Assembly: GCA_016718275.1 (NCBI GenBank)
Contig: JADKEA010000006.1
Coordinates: forward strand, 1 to 64,000
Direction of reading: 5' to 3'
DNA length: 64,000 nt
From: Candidatus Villigracilis affinis
Lineage (GTDB): Bacteria > Chloroflexota > Anaerolineae > Anaerolineales > Villigracilaceae
In this document: piece by piece, positions 42,368 through 51,660 of the stretch
How positions within the stretch are numbered: the first letter of the stretch is position 1
Layout: each line of letters begins with the position of its first letter
Notes under the pieces: generated by a model
The model's database searches: none
Told to the model about the DNA's origin: nothing
What the model saw: only the letters and a program-made list of their open reading frames with translations
Program-made: the position numbers and the translations under genes

Positions 42368-43060
42368 CTATTGTGTAATGACTACGCTTTCGATGGCGTC
42401 GCCTTCAAAGCTGGGGTTTTGCTGCGGATCGCGGCGCGTGAGCGCATTGACCACGTCCATGCCCTGCACCACTTCGCCGAAGATTGTATGTTTTCCGTTC
42501 AGGAATTCAGTCGGCCCATAGGTGATGAAGAATTGACTGCCATTGGTATTCGGGCCAGCGTTTGCCATGGCCAGCAAACCTTCTTTACTAAATGTAAGGT
42601 CGCTGAACTCATCTTCAAATGCATAACCAGGCCCGCCTGTACCTGTCCCCGTCGGGTCGCCACCCTGCGCCATGAAACCATCCAGGACGCGATGGAAAGT
42701 GACACCGTTATAAAATCCCTTACAGGCGAGGAACACAAAACTGTTCACGGTAATGGGAGCTTGATCGGAATACAACTGCACAACGAACTCACCGCCGTTT
42801 TCCATTTTGAAGGTCGCGAAATAAGGTTTCGACTCATCAATGCTCAACGGCGGCGCAGAGGGATACTGGTCCGCGGCCGTGATGGAATCGAACACTTCAC
42901 AGGCTGGCGTACCACCAACCTCAACATTAGATTTCGGTTTCGGAAGGTACGGCCAAGCAATAAATCCAAGCACGATCAATGCCAAAGCCACCACCACATA
43001 TTGAATAGTCCTGTCAGATTGTTGGGCCTGGGCCTTTTTTACAATTTTCTTTTTTGCCAT
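42368..43060 (-). CDS. membrane-anchored cyclophilin-type peptidyl-prolyl isomerase
   Basis: ATG 43060 behind GAGGAGAG gives 230 residues. There is a Lys-rich head, a membrane anchor (about 20-40: TIQYVVVALALIVLGFIAWPYL), then a cyclophilin domain (about 75-230) with VTFHRVLDGFMAQGGDPTGTGTGGPGY (in parts), NGSQFFITYGPT and LNGKHTIFGEVVQGMDVV. It would assist folding of exported proteins at the outer face of the membrane. Loop lengths are those of the short bacterial cyclophilins. Confidence 0.9.
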   Translation of the reverse strand: MAKKKIVKKAQAQQSDRTIQYVVVALALIVLGFIAWPYLPKPKSNVEVGGTPACEVFDSITAADQYPSAPPLSIDESKPYFATFKMENGGEFVVQLYSDQAPITVNSFVFLACKGFYNGVTFHRVLDGFMAQGGDPTGTGTGGPGYAFEDEFSDLTFSKEGLLAMANAGPNTNGSQFFITYGPTEFLNGKHTIFGEVVQGMDVVNALTRRDPQQNPSFEGDAIESVVITQ

Positions 43061-43103
43061 TCCAAATCTCTCCTCAAATGAATTTGGCCTTATTATAACA
43101 ACC

Positions 43104-43132
43104 TTGCGCACAGGCGGATTCTCTTGTATGCT
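43104..43132 (+). promoter_or_regulatory. promoter of the ywiC-like gene, possibly leaderless
   Basis: TTGCGC (43104-43109), 17 bases and TATGCT (43127-43132) precede ATG 43141 by 8 bases. This is the same geometry as at sufR, so the message may start at the ATG. The -35 matches at four of six positions. Confidence 0.4.
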
Positions 43133-43140
43133 TGCCAACT

Positions 43141-43959
43141 ATGAAGGAATACCTCAAAAAGCAAATTGCCCTCCCACAGGACCATGGCTCATGGGTATTC
43201 ATCTTCAGTCCATTATTGATCGGTATCTTTGCGGGGAAACATTTCACCTACGCCACATTCAACCTCATTATTGCGGCGATGTCTGCGTTTATGATTCGCC
43301 AACCGATGACAGTCATCGTCAAAACGATCTCTGGCCGCCGCCCAAAAACGGATCTTCCCGCCGCCCGTTTCTGGTTGCTCATCTATGGCAGTATCGCCGC
43401 CCTGGCCTTGCTCGGACTCATTCTCGAAGGGTTTACCTATATCTTATATCTCGCCATCCCCGGTGTACCTGTCTTTGCGTGGCATTTGTGGCTGGTGAGC
43501 AAACGCTCCGAGCGCAGACAGTCGGGCGTGGAAATTATCGCCACAGGCGTTCTTGCTCTCGTAGCTCCCGCCGCCCTCTGGGTGGGACTCGGTCACTATG
43601 ACCCAGCAGGCTGGTGGCTTTGGGTTTGGGCATGGCTTCAATCTGCCGCAAGCATCGTCTACGCATATCTCAGGCTTGAACAACGAGATCAGGCCGAAGG
43701 TCAGGAAAGAAGCGCGTTATGGAAGATGGGCAGACGCGCTTTCCTGTATACATCCTTCAATTTGCTGGTGTCGTTGTTGCTTGGATGGGCAGGCATCATC
43801 CCACAGTTGATCTTCGTCGCATTTCTTGTGCAATGGCTTGAAACGCTTTGGGGCATCACCCACCCCGCCACAGGCTGGAAACCAGTGCGCATCGGCATGC
43901 GTCAACTCATCGTCAGCATTTTATGGACAGTCCTGTTCATCGCCTTCAACAAGCCCTAA
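43141..43959 (+). CDS. YwiC-like integral membrane protein
   Basis: The protein is 272 residues from ATG 43141. It has seven or eight membrane segments, the N-terminal YLKKQIALPQDHGSWVFIFSPLLIG and FMIRQPMTVIVKTISGRR, which are the signature of the YwiC-like family (prenyltransferase-like membrane proteins of unknown role; ywiC lies near nar genes in Bacillus). It is followed by a DsrE-like gene 26 bases on. Function remains unknown. Confidence 0.75.
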   Translation: MKEYLKKQIALPQDHGSWVFIFSPLLIGIFAGKHFTYATFNLIIAAMSAFMIRQPMTVIVKTISGRRPKTDLPAARFWLLIYGSIAALALLGLILEGFTYILYLAIPGVPVFAWHLWLVSKRSERRQSGVEIIATGVLALVAPAALWVGLGHYDPAGWWLWVWAWLQSAASIVYAYLRLEQRDQAEGQERSALWKMGRRAFLYTSFNLLVSLLLGWAGIIPQLIFVAFLVQWLETLWGITHPATGWKPVRIGMRQLIVSILWTVLFIAFNKP

Positions 43960-43985
43960 ATCATCATAAGAATGGAAATGAAACC

Positions 43986-44324
43986 ATGAAAGACACCGTC
44001 ATCCTTGTCACAAATAATGGCATGGGCAATGCAGAGCCTGCCCTTCAACACAAACTGGCTGCTAAATATTTTGAAATAATTGCGCAAAACACAAGCTTGC
44101 CAGTTGCAATCTGCTTTTACGCTGAAGGGGTAAAACTGATTGTCACAGGTTCACCTGTGCTGAAACAATTAAAAGCATTGGAAGAAAAAGGCGTACGTCT
44201 GATCATCTGTTCCACTTGCCTTGATTTTTACAACATCAGCGATCAAGTACAGTTGGGCATCGTCGGTGGCATGCCTGATATCATCGAGGCACAAATTAAA
44301 GCCGCAAAAGTCATTACGATTTAA
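43986..44324 (+). CDS. DsrE/DsrF-like sulfurtransferase-type protein
   Basis: ATG 43986 gives 112 residues; the open frame upstream overlaps the ywiC-like gene and is not used. The fold is DsrE-like: [41 protein letters not shown], and [13 protein letters not shown], with two cysteines near the position of the persulfide-carrying Cys of DsrE/TusD. Sulfur transfer is likely but unproven. It sits between the ywiC-like gene and an acyl-CoA dehydrogenase, 17 bases from the latter. Confidence 0.75.
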   Translation: MKDTVILVTNNGMGNAEPALQHKLAAKYFEIIAQNTSLPVAICFYAEGVKLIVTGSPVLKQLKALEEKGVRLIICSTCLDFYNISDQVQLGIVGGMPDIIEAQIKAAKVITI

Positions 44325-44341
44325 ACTCAACAGGAGAAAAA

Positions 44342-45493
44342 ATGGATTTTGATCTAAACGAAGAACAGAAAGCATGGAAAAAAGCCGTCCACGATTTTGT
44401 AGGAAAGGTTGTTAAACCGAAGGCCCGTGAAGTGGATGAAAATGAGGAATTCAACTGGGAAGCGGTTCGCAAGGGAGGTCCGCTTGGGTTGATGGGCATG
44501 AGCATCCCCGAGGCCTACGGCGGTTCAGGTGTGGATATGATCTCCTCATCCATCGCCATGGAAGAATTGGGCTGGGGCTGCGGTTCCACCGCGCTGGCAT
44601 TCACCGCCCACAACGGACTCGGCACGGCTCCCATCGCCCTGTACGGAAGTGAAGAACTGAAAAAGAAATGGCTGCCGCTGGTGGCCGAAGGAAAGAATAA
44701 ACTCGGCGCACTCGCGCTGACCGAACCCGGGGCAGGCTCTGATATTCAAGGCGGCGTGATCACCCGCGCCGAAAAACAAGGCGATGAATGGGTTATCAAC
44801 GGCGCGAAGATGTGGTGCACCAACGCCAGCATCGCCGAATACATCATCACCCTCGTGCGCACCGACCCGAAAGGCGGCTCAAAATCGTTGAGCATGATCC
44901 TCGTGCCGACCGATTCCAAAGGCCTGACCATCGGCCCGCCCGAAAAGAAAATGGGCTTGCGCGGCTCACCCGCCTGCGGAATCAGCTACGACAATGTCCA
45001 CGTGCCGCTTGGGAACCTCGTCGGCGCGGAAGGGCGCGGATTGCAGCAGACTCTTGCCACACTCGACGCAGGCCGCATCAGCATCGGCGCGATCTCAGTT
45101 GGGTTGGCACAGGCCGCCCTCGAAGCCGCAGTGGACTATGCCCGCGAGCGCAAAGCATTTGGTCAGAGCATTTCAGAATTCCAAGCCATTCAATTCAAGT
45201 TATCAAACATGGCCACCGAGATCGAATTGGCGCGCACTCTGCTCCACAAAGCCGCATGGACGAAAGATCAAGGCCGCCCCTACAACAAGGAAGCCGCGAT
45301 GGCCAAGCTCTACGCCACCGAAATGGCAGAACGTGTTTGCTACGAAGCGATCCAAATCCACGGCGGGAACGGTTACAGCCGCGAATACAACGTGGAAAGA
45401 ATGTATCGCGATGCCCGCCTGATGACCATCGGCGAAGGCACAAGCGAGATCCAACGATTGGTGATCGCCCGTCACGTGCTGGCGAGCGAATAA
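44342..45493 (+). CDS. acyl-CoA dehydrogenase
   Basis: The FAD enzyme oxidises acyl-CoA to enoyl-CoA in beta-oxidation or amino-acid catabolism. The 383-residue protein has [15 protein letters not shown] (substrate and FAD region), [27 protein letters not shown] and [21 protein letters not shown], and [18 protein letters not shown], where the Glu of GEGTSEIQ is the catalytic base of the short/medium-chain group. A second, distinct copy lies at 53135. Confidence 0.92.
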   Translation: MDFDLNEEQKAWKKAVHDFVGKVVKPKAREVDENEEFNWEAVRKGGPLGLMGMSIPEAYGGSGVDMISSSIAMEELGWGCGSTALAFTAHNGLGTAPIALYGSEELKKKWLPLVAEGKNKLGALALTEPGAGSDIQGGVITRAEKQGDEWVINGAKMWCTNASIAEYIITLVRTDPKGGSKSLSMILVPTDSKGLTIGPPEKKMGLRGSPACGISYDNVHVPLGNLVGAEGRGLQQTLATLDAGRISIGAISVGLAQAALEAAVDYARERKAFGQSISEFQAIQFKLSNMATEIELARTLLHKAAWTKDQGRPYNKEAAMAKLYATEMAERVCYEAIQIHGGNGYSREYNVERMYRDARLMTIGEGTSEIQRLVIARHVLASE

Positions 45494-45527
45494 AAAAACA
45501 GCAAAATGCGTTGCATCCACTTTTAAA

Positions 45528-45571
45528 AATACGCTGATTTACGCTGAGGCCTCAGCGTAAATCAGCGTATT
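45528..45571. terminator. 44-bp perfect palindrome, convergent terminator
   Basis: The arms 45528-45549 and 45550-45571 are perfectly complementary over 22 bases with no spacer. Each arm contains ACGCTGA twice. It lies between convergent genes and is flanked by TTTTAAAA and TTAATTATTTTTT, so it can terminate both transcripts. A loop-free palindrome of this length is unusual. Confidence 0.75.
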
Positions 45572-45593
45572 AATTATTTTTTGGAATCAAACT

Positions 45594-46142
45594 TTACTTT
45601 TGAACGATCACCCAGGCAGTTCCATCCTCTGCCCTGATTCTCTTTTTCCCCGTATCGAACAACTTTTCAATTTTATCTGGCGCGAGGAAGTGACTTCGCA
45701 TCAGCAGTAGTTTTTCTGCAAGTGCGATCAATTTCACGCCGAAGGTGCGGATATCTGGCTCTTCGATGACCAGCACGCCGCCCGTTTTCAACACGCGGAA
45801 CATCTCGCGCGCGCTTTCGGCATGGTTGATGACATGGTGCAATGCATCCACCATGATGACACGATCGAAGGATTCATCGGCGAAGGGCAATGATTCAGAA
45901 CCACCGCACACAGGCTTCAGCGGAGTATGAAGCGTTTCTTTCAACATCCCCATTGAAACGTCGGCAATGACCACTTCATTCACAAGATCGCGAATAACAG
46001 AGGAGACGCGGCCCGTACCGCCGCCTACATCAAGCAAACGTCCGCTGACAGGCAGCGAAGCAACTTCGCGCATGATGTCACGCTTCGAATACGAGACTCG
46101 CGCGTAGATCGGAGCAATCGCTGCAAAATGATCGAAAGGCAT
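45594..46142 (-). CDS. class I SAM-dependent methyltransferase (UbiE-like)
   Basis: The 182-residue protein has the SAM motifs RLLDVGGGTGRVSSVI and VIADVSMGMLKE, and FDRVIMVDALHHV, EMFRVLKTGGVLVIEEPD, the pattern of Methyltransf_11 enzymes. It is shorter than UbiE. Its start overlaps the comEA stop by one base. The substrate is unknown. Confidence 0.85.
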   Translation of the reverse strand: MPFDHFAAIAPIYARVSYSKRDIMREVASLPVSGRLLDVGGGTGRVSSVIRDLVNEVVIADVSMGMLKETLHTPLKPVCGGSESLPFADESFDRVIMVDALHHVINHAESAREMFRVLKTGGVLVIEEPDIRTFGVKLIALAEKLLLMRSHFLAPDKIEKLFDTGKKRIRAEDGTAWVIVQK

Positions 46143-46711
46143 TAGACAGTGATGAGGTCTTTGAGACCTTCAAAAGTGGTGGGGCCAATCCCCGAAACGT
46201 TCAGGATATCTTCGATTTTCGCAAATGGTCCATTGGCAAGGCGGTAATCGATGATCTTTTGTGCCGTGGTCAAACCAATGCCTGGCAGGGAATCCAATTC
46301 TTCGAGAGAGGCAGTGTTAATGTTGATTCTCTCCCCCGCATTTGGATCGGGCGTTGCGGTTTCAGAACCTGGCAGCTCAACAGTTTCGATCGGCTCGACT
46401 CCGTCTTTGTATGGAATATCCAATTGCTGACCATCCACAACGAGCGCGGCCAGGTTGAGGCCATCCAGATTGGCTTCAGCGAGCGCGCCGCCAGCAGCGT
46501 CAAGCGCATCCTGAACGCGTGCGCCTTCCAAAAGCTCGTATACATCCGGGCGCGGCACGGCCCCGACCACGTGCACTTTAATGGGCGCGGAAGTGGGCGC
46601 CGCCCGCAAAACGATCGGCTCCCCCGCGGGTTTGCGGGAAACGAACAACATCACGCCCCCCAGCAAAAATCCCACAAACACACCAAGTAATACATACAAA
46701 ACGTTTTTCAT
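46142..46711 (-). CDS. comEA: ComEA-like DNA-binding protein
   Basis: The 189-residue protein has an N-terminal membrane anchor (about 4-23), an SLBB domain (about 45-115: IKVHVVGAVPRPDVYELLEGARVQDAL) and a C-terminal helix-hairpin-helix DNA-binding domain (INTASLEELDSLPGIGLTTAQKIIDYR, VSGIGPTTFEGLKDLITV). ComEA binds incoming DNA at the outer face of the membrane during transformation. No comEC is in the window. The linker with ETATPDPNAGE is short. Confidence 0.88.
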   Translation of the reverse strand: MKNVLYVLLGVFVGFLLGGVMLFVSRKPAGEPIVLRAAPTSAPIKVHVVGAVPRPDVYELLEGARVQDALDAAGGALAEANLDGLNLAALVVDGQQLDIPYKDGVEPIETVELPGSETATPDPNAGERININTASLEELDSLPGIGLTTAQKIIDYRLANGPFAKIEDILNVSGIGPTTFEGLKDLITV

Positions 46712-46721
46712 AGGGACGATT

Positions 46722-47165
46722 TTACTCCAACTTCATCACCAGCAAGTTCTCTTCCGTCTTGCGAAAAGCAACGGCAAGATCAAAAAGTTTCCTGATCCGC
46801 TTGAAATATTTCGGCATCTGGTCCCCTTCAATGGCACGGAATCCGAATTTCTCATACATTGGGCCATTGTGCGCAATACACATCAAATAAACAGGCCGCG
46901 GCGTCTGGCTCAACAACGCCTCGATCACGGCACGCGCCAGCCCTTGACCGCGATATTCGGGCTGCACTGCAATTGAAGCCAGTTCGCGGATGTCTACTCC
47001 GTGCGGCTTGATCTGACCGCAGGCAATGACCTGCCCACTATCATTGACCGCCACGACGAAACGCTTCCAATCCAGACCCGTAGGGTTGATCCCGACCAAA
47101 TTGATCAGGTCCTTAATTTGAGTTGATTCTGATTCGAAGGCAGGACGAATCGATTCAGGCGGCAT
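46722..47165 (-). CDS. GNAT acetyltransferase
   Basis: ATG 47165, 5 bases after the upstream gene, is preferred; a start at 47210 would overlap it. The 147-residue protein has the GNAT core with ELASIAVQPEYRGQGLARAVIEALL and a C-terminal MCIAHNGPMYEKFGFRAIEG. GQIKPHGVDIRELASIAV resembles N-acetylglutamate-synthase-like and ArgA-type GNATs, but the substrate is not clear. Confidence 0.75.
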   Translation of the reverse strand: MPPESIRPAFESESTQIKDLINLVGINPTGLDWKRFVVAVNDSGQVIACGQIKPHGVDIRELASIAVQPEYRGQGLARAVIEALLSQTPRPVYLMCIAHNGPMYEKFGFRAIEGDQMPKYFKRIRKLFDLAVAFRKTEENLLVMKLE

Positions 47166-47169
47166 AATT

Positions 47170-47784
47170 CTACAAAGCTCCCGCAGCAACAAGAATAACG
47201 AACGTGGCAATAAACCAGTGTATCAGAAACGGCCAGACGAACGACCGTGTACGCCAGGCCACCCATCCAAAAGCAAACCCGCCGAAGATCGTGGAAAGCG
47301 TTTCGACTTCAGGCTTGCCCACATGTGCCAACGCAAACGGGACCGCATGAATCCACAACGCATCGTGGCCGAACCTGCGCGCATATGAAAACAGAATCCA
47401 GCCGCGAAAGAAAAACTCCCAACCGATCAGATCGAGAAAAGTCGTCCACGGCAGGCCGGGCAGGTAGTCTGCATAATACACACGCATCACAGCATTTCCG
47501 CGTCCCAAATAATAGATGACGGGAGCCATGAAAAGAATACCCAGCACGGTGTATGTCAGACCCAATTTCCAATCGCCGAAGGAAAGACCATATTCCTTCG
47601 GATTCTCACGATAAAAAACAAGGATGATCAAAAGTGGAATGACAAGATACAGAATGACACGATCCCAGTATTTATAAATTGTGATCGTACGATAATGATC
47701 CACCATCAGCAGCAAAGTGGAGACAATGGTCACAACCGCCACTTTCCAGTCAAAATTCAATTTTTCGCCGAGTAAATATTTCAT
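47170..47784 (-). CDS. CPBP family intramembrane metalloprotease
   Basis: The 204-residue protein has about six membrane segments. The motif is LIGWEFFFRGWILF (Glu-x-x-x-Arg), then FALAHVGKPEVETL and FVWPFLIHWFIA, giving the Glu and two His of the CPBP active site; the first Glu of the usual EE pair is replaced by Trp. It overlaps the SET-domain gene by 4 bases. It is unrelated in detail to the CPBP gene at 5812. Confidence 0.78.
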   Translation of the reverse strand: MKYLLGEKLNFDWKVAVVTIVSTLLLMVDHYRTITIYKYWDRVILYLVIPLLIILVFYRENPKEYGLSFGDWKLGLTYTVLGILFMAPVIYYLGRGNAVMRVYYADYLPGLPWTTFLDLIGWEFFFRGWILFSYARRFGHDALWIHAVPFALAHVGKPEVETLSTIFGGFAFGWVAWRTRSFVWPFLIHWFIATFVILVAAGAL

Positions 47785-48281
47785 TTCCTGATTTGCTCAA
47801 TGCGCTTCGCAAGATAAGGGGAGAAATATCCCGCATACCTCACCCACAATTCTGGCAGTTTCCAATCATTGCCAGTTACTTTTTTACGGCAAATGGGCGA
47901 ACCGCAGTAGCATTCAAATTCATCATACGGCCCGCCATCAGACATAGCGTAATCGAAGCACAACTCTTCCCCATTGAGAATATCGCGTATCGCCACCAAC
48001 CCGATCTGCCCGGAGAAGCCCAAATTTGGGTCGCAGGAATGGTTGAAGCAATCATTCGGTTCGGGGTTTTCAGCTGTCAAAATATACAGGTCTTCGTCGA
48101 TCTGCAAAACGCGCTGTGTGAAGCGCGGCATGGCGGGATCCAGTTTCGAGCGGTGGACGATATGTCCGCCCCACAAGGAGATCAACTCACCTTTCGAAAT
48201 AAAGTCGGTGGCAAAAACGCCGCACCCGCCCTCGGGATGTTCGCGCGCCTTGCACTTTCGATTGAGAAAAGAAAACGTCAT
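47781..48281 (-). CDS. SET-domain protein (putative lysine methyltransferase)
   Basis: The 166-residue protein is almost only a SET domain: GGCGVFATDFISKGELISLWGG, DCFNHSCDPNLGFSG (the NHSC pseudoknot motif), GEELCFDYAMS, and a post-SET cluster ECYCGSPICRKKVTG with zinc-binding cysteines. Such proteins transfer methyl groups from SAM to lysines. They are common in eukaryotes and sparse in bacteria, where targets are mostly unknown. The gene overlaps its neighbours on both sides by 4 bases. Confidence 0.88.
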   Translation of the reverse strand: MTFSFLNRKCKAREHPEGGCGVFATDFISKGELISLWGGHIVHRSKLDPAMPRFTQRVLQIDEDLYILTAENPEPNDCFNHSCDPNLGFSGQIGLVAIRDILNGEELCFDYAMSDGGPYDEFECYCGSPICRKKVTGNDWKLPELWVRYAGYFSPYLAKRIEQIRK

Positions 48282-48697
48282 TTCAACTCCACAGGAATTT
48301 TTATGGCATGAAAAAGGTCAAAGAAAAACAGGAACGTGCCTTGCAAAACGATCCCCCAGCCTGTGCCCCGCCAGAACACATCTGCATAATTTAGGAGGAC
48401 CCAAGCCCCACCGAGGATATACAACACATCGAGACCAAAGTTGATCCACAACACTTTGCGGATGAAAAGCGCTTCACGCATCGGGTCAGCTGTGGATTTG
48501 CGCCGAGCGGCAGTTCTTGCGCCGACAATGGCAATGGCCGCGTCGATAAATCCCCACACAACGGCTTGAATGCCAAAGCCTTGTCCAAACTCATTTGTGG
48601 CGAACCAGATATAAAGTCCGGAGAGAATCGAAAGAATGCTCCAGATGAGCAGGCGGTTGGTTAAGTCCGATTCAAACTTCCAGATGGGATTCTGCAT
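48278..48697 (-). CDS. small integral membrane protein of unknown function
   Basis: ATG 48697 starts 139 residues (MQNPIWKFESDLTNRLLIWS); the longer upstream frame lacks support. There are about four membrane segments with conserved-looking NRLLIWSILSILSGLYIW, VVWGFIDAAIAIVGA and WINFGLDVLYILGGAWV. It resembles DUF-type four-helix membrane proteins. I cannot name the family. It overlaps the SET gene by 4 bases. Confidence 0.6.
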   Translation of the reverse strand: MQNPIWKFESDLTNRLLIWSILSILSGLYIWFATNEFGQGFGIQAVVWGFIDAAIAIVGARTAARRKSTADPMREALFIRKVLWINFGLDVLYILGGAWVLLNYADVFWRGTGWGIVLQGTFLFFFDLFHAIKIPVELK

Positions 48698-48767
48698 GAG
48701 ATGAATTATACAAAGAAAACGAGCGACAAGGAGTTTCCTCGCCGCTCGCATCCGAGTCGATCACAAA

Positions 48768-49587
<820 letters not shown>

Positions 49588-49598
<11 letters not shown>

Positions 49599-50493
49599 CG
49601 AAAGCTCCTAACTTGCGGGCGATCAAAAGATAAACGATCATGATCAAAATGGGTCCCATCGTAAAAGCGGCGGCAAGCGGAATGTTATTGGAAGTCCCCT
49701 GAAATGTGAGCACGGCTCGTCCAATGGTGTACGCGGAACTGCCGAACAACTGAGGCACGATGAAATCACCAAGCGTCAGCGAAAAGGTAAAAATGGAACC
49801 AGCAATGACGCCGGGGAAAGCCAGCGGCAAAATGACATTACGAAAGGTCTGCGCGGGTTTTGCTCCCAGATCACTGGATGCTTCAATCAGGGATTTAGGC
49901 ACGCGTTCCAGTGCCGTTTGAATCGGGATGACCATGTACGGCAGCCAGATATAAACGAAGACGAGGAAAACACCTGTAGATGAGATCGCAAGTGACGGTC
50001 CGCCGACAATGGGAAGGGAGAGATACCAATCCAGGAGACCATCCAACTGCACAATGCGCGCAAACCACGAAACAATGCCTTCCTGCGCCAGGATCAACTT
50101 CCATGAATACACGCGCACCACATAACTTGACCAAAGTGGAAGCGTCACACCGATGTACAGAAATGTCTTCATGCGCGGAGTGGCAAAACGCGCCATGTAA
50201 TAGGAAAGCGGAAAAGCCAGCGCCGCACAGGCAATTGTCACCAACGCGGCCATGATCGTCGTGCGCGCAAAAATCTGCAGGTTGGATGTTTCAAACAACT
50301 TGGCATAGGTCTTGAGTGTAAACTCACGGACGATCTGACCGGTGAAGCTATCGAGCGAGAAAAAACTGTTGACCAGCAGGGAAATCAATGAGCCGATATA
50401 GATCACTAAAAACCAAAGCAGGGGCGGCACCAACAACAAACCCAAAACGAGTTTTGGCCGCAAATACAAATATGTTGAGACGCGGCTGAGCAT
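49588..50493 (-). CDS. potB: spermidine/putrescine ABC transporter permease PotB-like
   Basis: The 301-residue permease has six membrane segments with LIEASSDLGAKPAQTFRNVILPLAFPGVIAG, the EAA loop for contact with the ATPase, and LTLGDFIVPQLFGSSAYTIGRAV, typical of PotB. It follows potA by one base. Confidence 0.88.
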
Positions 50494-50494
50494 A

Positions 50495-51523
50495 TTAGCC
50501 TCCCAACTTGCTGATGTGTTCTTTCTTCCACATCAGGCGGGTTTGCTGGCCTTTTGATTTCATCACGTCCATTGAGGTGGATTTGAGGTTTTGCTCCACG
50601 ACAACCAGGTCGCCGCCGCCATCCAACTCGACCAGGTAACGAGTGTAAAGGCCGAGATAGACCACATCGCGCACCTTGCCTGTCGCGGAATACATGTCCG
50701 CATCCGCTTTGGCATCCATGCTGGAGAGGTGGATCTTTTCAGGGCGAATGGAGAATTTATCCTCCGCACCGGTGATGCGTTTCGCCACCTCTCCGCCAAT
50801 AAGGTTGGAAACACCGACAAAGCCAGCTACAAATGAAGTCTGCGGATGTTCATAAATATCAGCAGGAGAACCCACTTGTTCGATCTTGCCCAGATTGAAA
50901 ACCGCGATGCGGTCGCTCATGGTAAGCGCTTCTTCCTGATCGTGGGTTACGAAAATGAATGTGATCCCGACACGCTGTTGAATGGCTTTTAATTCCACCT
51001 GCATTTGCTGGCGCAGTTTCAAATCCAATGCGCCGAGAGGCTCGTCGAGCAGAAGAACTTTGGGGTGATTGACCAAGGCCCGGGCAAGGGCGACGCGTTG
51101 TCTTTGTCCGCCCGAAAGCTGACTGGGTTTTCGATCCGCAAAACCCGTGAGGCGCACGAGATCCAGCATTTCGTCGACCTGTTTTTTGCGCTGGTCTTTT
51201 GCAAGCCCCTTGATCATCAAACCATAGGCGATGTTTTCACCCACGGTCATATGGGGGAAAAGAGCATAATCCTGAAACACGGTATTGACCGAACGATCAT
51301 AGGGAGGTAAGTTGGAGACATCCTGACCGTACAAAAAGATCTGTCCCAATGTTGGACGATCAAAGCCGGCAATCATTCGCAGGCAGGTGGTTTTGCCTGA
51401 CCCTGAGGGGCCCAGCATGGAAAAGAATTCTCCATCATGGATCTCCAGTGTTACATCGTCCACGGCCTTTACTTCGCCAAAGTGACGACTTACATTCTTG
51501 AACAAAATTGCTGATTCGCCCAT
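50495..51523 (-). CDS. potA: spermidine/putrescine ABC transporter ATPase PotA-like
   Basis: The 342-residue protein has Walker [11 protein letters not shown], signature [15 protein letters not shown], Walker [13 protein letters not shown], the switch His in VTHDQEEAL, and a C-terminal TOBE domain (about 240-340). The order of the operon is potD-hairpin-potA-potB-potC, all on the minus strand. Confidence 0.92.
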   Translation of the reverse strand: MGESAILFKNVSRHFGEVKAVDDVTLEIHDGEFFSMLGPSGSGKTTCLRMIAGFDRPTLGQIFLYGQDVSNLPPYDRSVNTVFQDYALFPHMTVGENIAYGLMIKGLAKDQRKKQVDEMLDLVRLTGFADRKPSQLSGGQRQRVALARALVNHPKVLLLDEPLGALDLKLRQQMQVELKAIQQRVGITFIFVTHDQEEALTMSDRIAVFNLGKIEQVGSPADIYEHPQTSFVAGFVGVSNLIGGEVAKRITGAEDKFSIRPEKIHLSSMDAKADADMYSATGKVRDVVYLGLYTRYLVELDGGGDLVVVEQNLKSTSMDVMKSKGQQTRLMWKKEHISKLGG

Positions 51524-51609
51524 GGTTTACTCTCTCATTTATTTTGATCTGTGATTGGGATACGAATTATACGGACAATTCCGAATAATTCATATCCCAA
51601 AAACAAGGT

Positions 51610-51642
51610 TCAAGCCGCGTGGAGAAACTCCACGCGGCTTGA
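51610..51642 (-). terminator. strong hairpin between potD and potA
   Basis: TCAAGCCGCGTGGAG (51610-51624) pairs perfectly with CTCCACGCGGCTTGA (51628-51642) with the loop AAA. On the minus strand the downstream sequence is ACCTTGTTTTT, an imperfect T-tract. It would cut or trim most transcripts after potD, so that the binding protein is made in excess over the transporter. Confidence 0.65.
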
Positions 51643-51660
51643 TTTTGTTATTCTGAAAAC

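Noticed and set aside
43848..43985. Longer N-terminus for the DsrE-like protein
   Set aside because: It overlaps the ywiC-like gene over more than 100 bases; the DsrE fold begins at ATG 43986.
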